Shown here: positions 63,597 through 64,000 of the stretch, in pieces
Layout of the letters: every line of letters begins with the position of its first letter
Numbering within the stretch: the first letter of the stretch is position 1
Source: Liolophura sinensis
Lineage: Eukaryota > Mollusca > Polyplacophora > Chitonida > Chitonidae
Direction of reading: 5' to 3'
Assembly (NCBI RefSeq): GCF_032854445.1
Contig: NW_027017961.1
Span: 310,001-374,000, forward strand
Length of the DNA: 64,000 nt
Translations under genes and position numbers: made by a program
The notes under the pieces: model-generated
What the model was told of the DNA's origin: nothing
The model's database searches: none
What the model saw: only the letters and a program-made list of their open reading frames with translations

Positions 63597-63832
63597 CTGT
63601 AATCCCACATGGAACACTGGGGTTAGAGCTGATTTCCTAGCTGGCACCATCTTTTAAGTGCCAATATTGAGAAATGCCTTCTATTTCTTCTCAACGATCA
63701 ACGGTACAAAGATGCAGTTTGGACCAAATACACGCTAAAAAGCTCATCTTATCCCCACACATTATCCAGACTAAATCTTTCATTTTTCCCTTCAGCTGAA
63801 ATAGACTAAATCCAGTTAAAGAGACTCGTGTT

Positions 63833-64000
63833 TTATAATAGCATGCTCAGTTACAAGATAAACATTGTAATCATTATATTAGCAGGCTCAGTTACAAGGT
63901 AAACATTGTAATCATTATAATAGAAAGCTCAGTTACAAGATGAAAATTGTAATCATAATAGCATCTTCAGTTACAAGATGAATATTGTAATCATTATAAT
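63833..64000. repeat. 41-bp satellite array, block 11 (runs off the window)
   Basis: These are about four monomers that begin with the same post-L series (AAGATAAACATTG, then AATAGAAAGCTCAG, then AAAATTGTAATCATAATAGC) as blocks 2, 4 and 7. The satellite continues beyond the window end. Confidence 0.95.

Larger units (their letters stand above)
60992..63832 (+). repeat. Island 11, full-length form
   Basis: At 2841 bp this is the longest island. Its 5' segment carries the alleles of S islands 3, 5, 6 and 8 (ATTGTAATAGG, TTAAGTCAAG, GCGTACTGG, AATAAGATC), while the 3' part has the L structure plus 853 bp (62744-63596) and 8 bp (GCCTGACT, near 62503) missing from every L island. It starts AGAAATATTTTTAGATTAAA, slightly different from the other ten. 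Satellite resumes in phase at TTATAATAGCATGC. I read it as closest to the ancestral insertion. Confidence 0.88.

Overview
The window looks like a eukaryotic satellite-DNA domain, most likely from a marine mollusc. That placement is inferred: the embedded SINE has a tRNA-like head, a core, and a tail with a TTGTTGAGTACGACGTTAAA-type motif followed by an (ACTC)n run, which I associate with bivalve and gastropod SINEs. I recognise no credible protein-coding gene, no functional tRNA or rRNA gene and no prokaryotic feature. The open frames present are short, lie in repeats, or owe their openness to a repeat period divisible by three.

Two components alternate. (1) An AT-rich satellite of 41-bp monomers in one orientation, in 13 blocks totalling about 46.2 kb (roughly 1,130 monomers). 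Each monomer starts CAGTTACAAG, has AACATTGTAATC in the middle and ends near TAGCATGCT. (2) Eleven related non-satellite islands, starting at 813, 4607, 10911, 16471, 21845, 25890, 31449, 36811, 41676, 48549 and 60992. Every island has an AT-rich 5' segment of about 0.9 kb with no recognised function, then a SINE of about 366 bp between 12-bp direct repeats. Short islands (S, about 1.28 kb: islands 1, 3, 5, 6, 8, 9, 10) return to satellite just after the SINE. Long islands (L, about 1.97 kb: islands 2, 4, 7) continue with a 30-bp minisatellite and the 39-bp stub of a second SINE. Island 11 (2.84 kb) is the fullest version: it keeps the whole second SINE and about 0.7 kb of other sequence that the L islands lack.

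The arrangement is a higher-order repeat. From 10911 the order S-L-S repeats with a period of about 14.98 kb (10911-24771 against 25890-39737). Satellite block lengths fit exact arithmetic: the blocks after islands 3 and 6 are both 4276 bp, and those after islands 4 and 7 both 3394 bp. The others differ by 694 (16x41+38), 79 (41+38), 1394 (34x41) or 943 (23x41) bp, as expected if the array grows and shrinks by in-register unequal exchange. From about 53.03 kb rightward the array becomes mosaic and then more diverged, holds a 29-bp SINE-tail fragment at 55083, and leads to the fullest island. This suggests the right side is older and less homogenised.

I infer this history: a 41-bp satellite received a composite insertion that already carried SINEs; truncated derivatives of it were then co-amplified with the satellite and shuffled by unequal exchange and gene conversion. 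All block boundaries and lengths were read by eye and should be accurate to a few bases.
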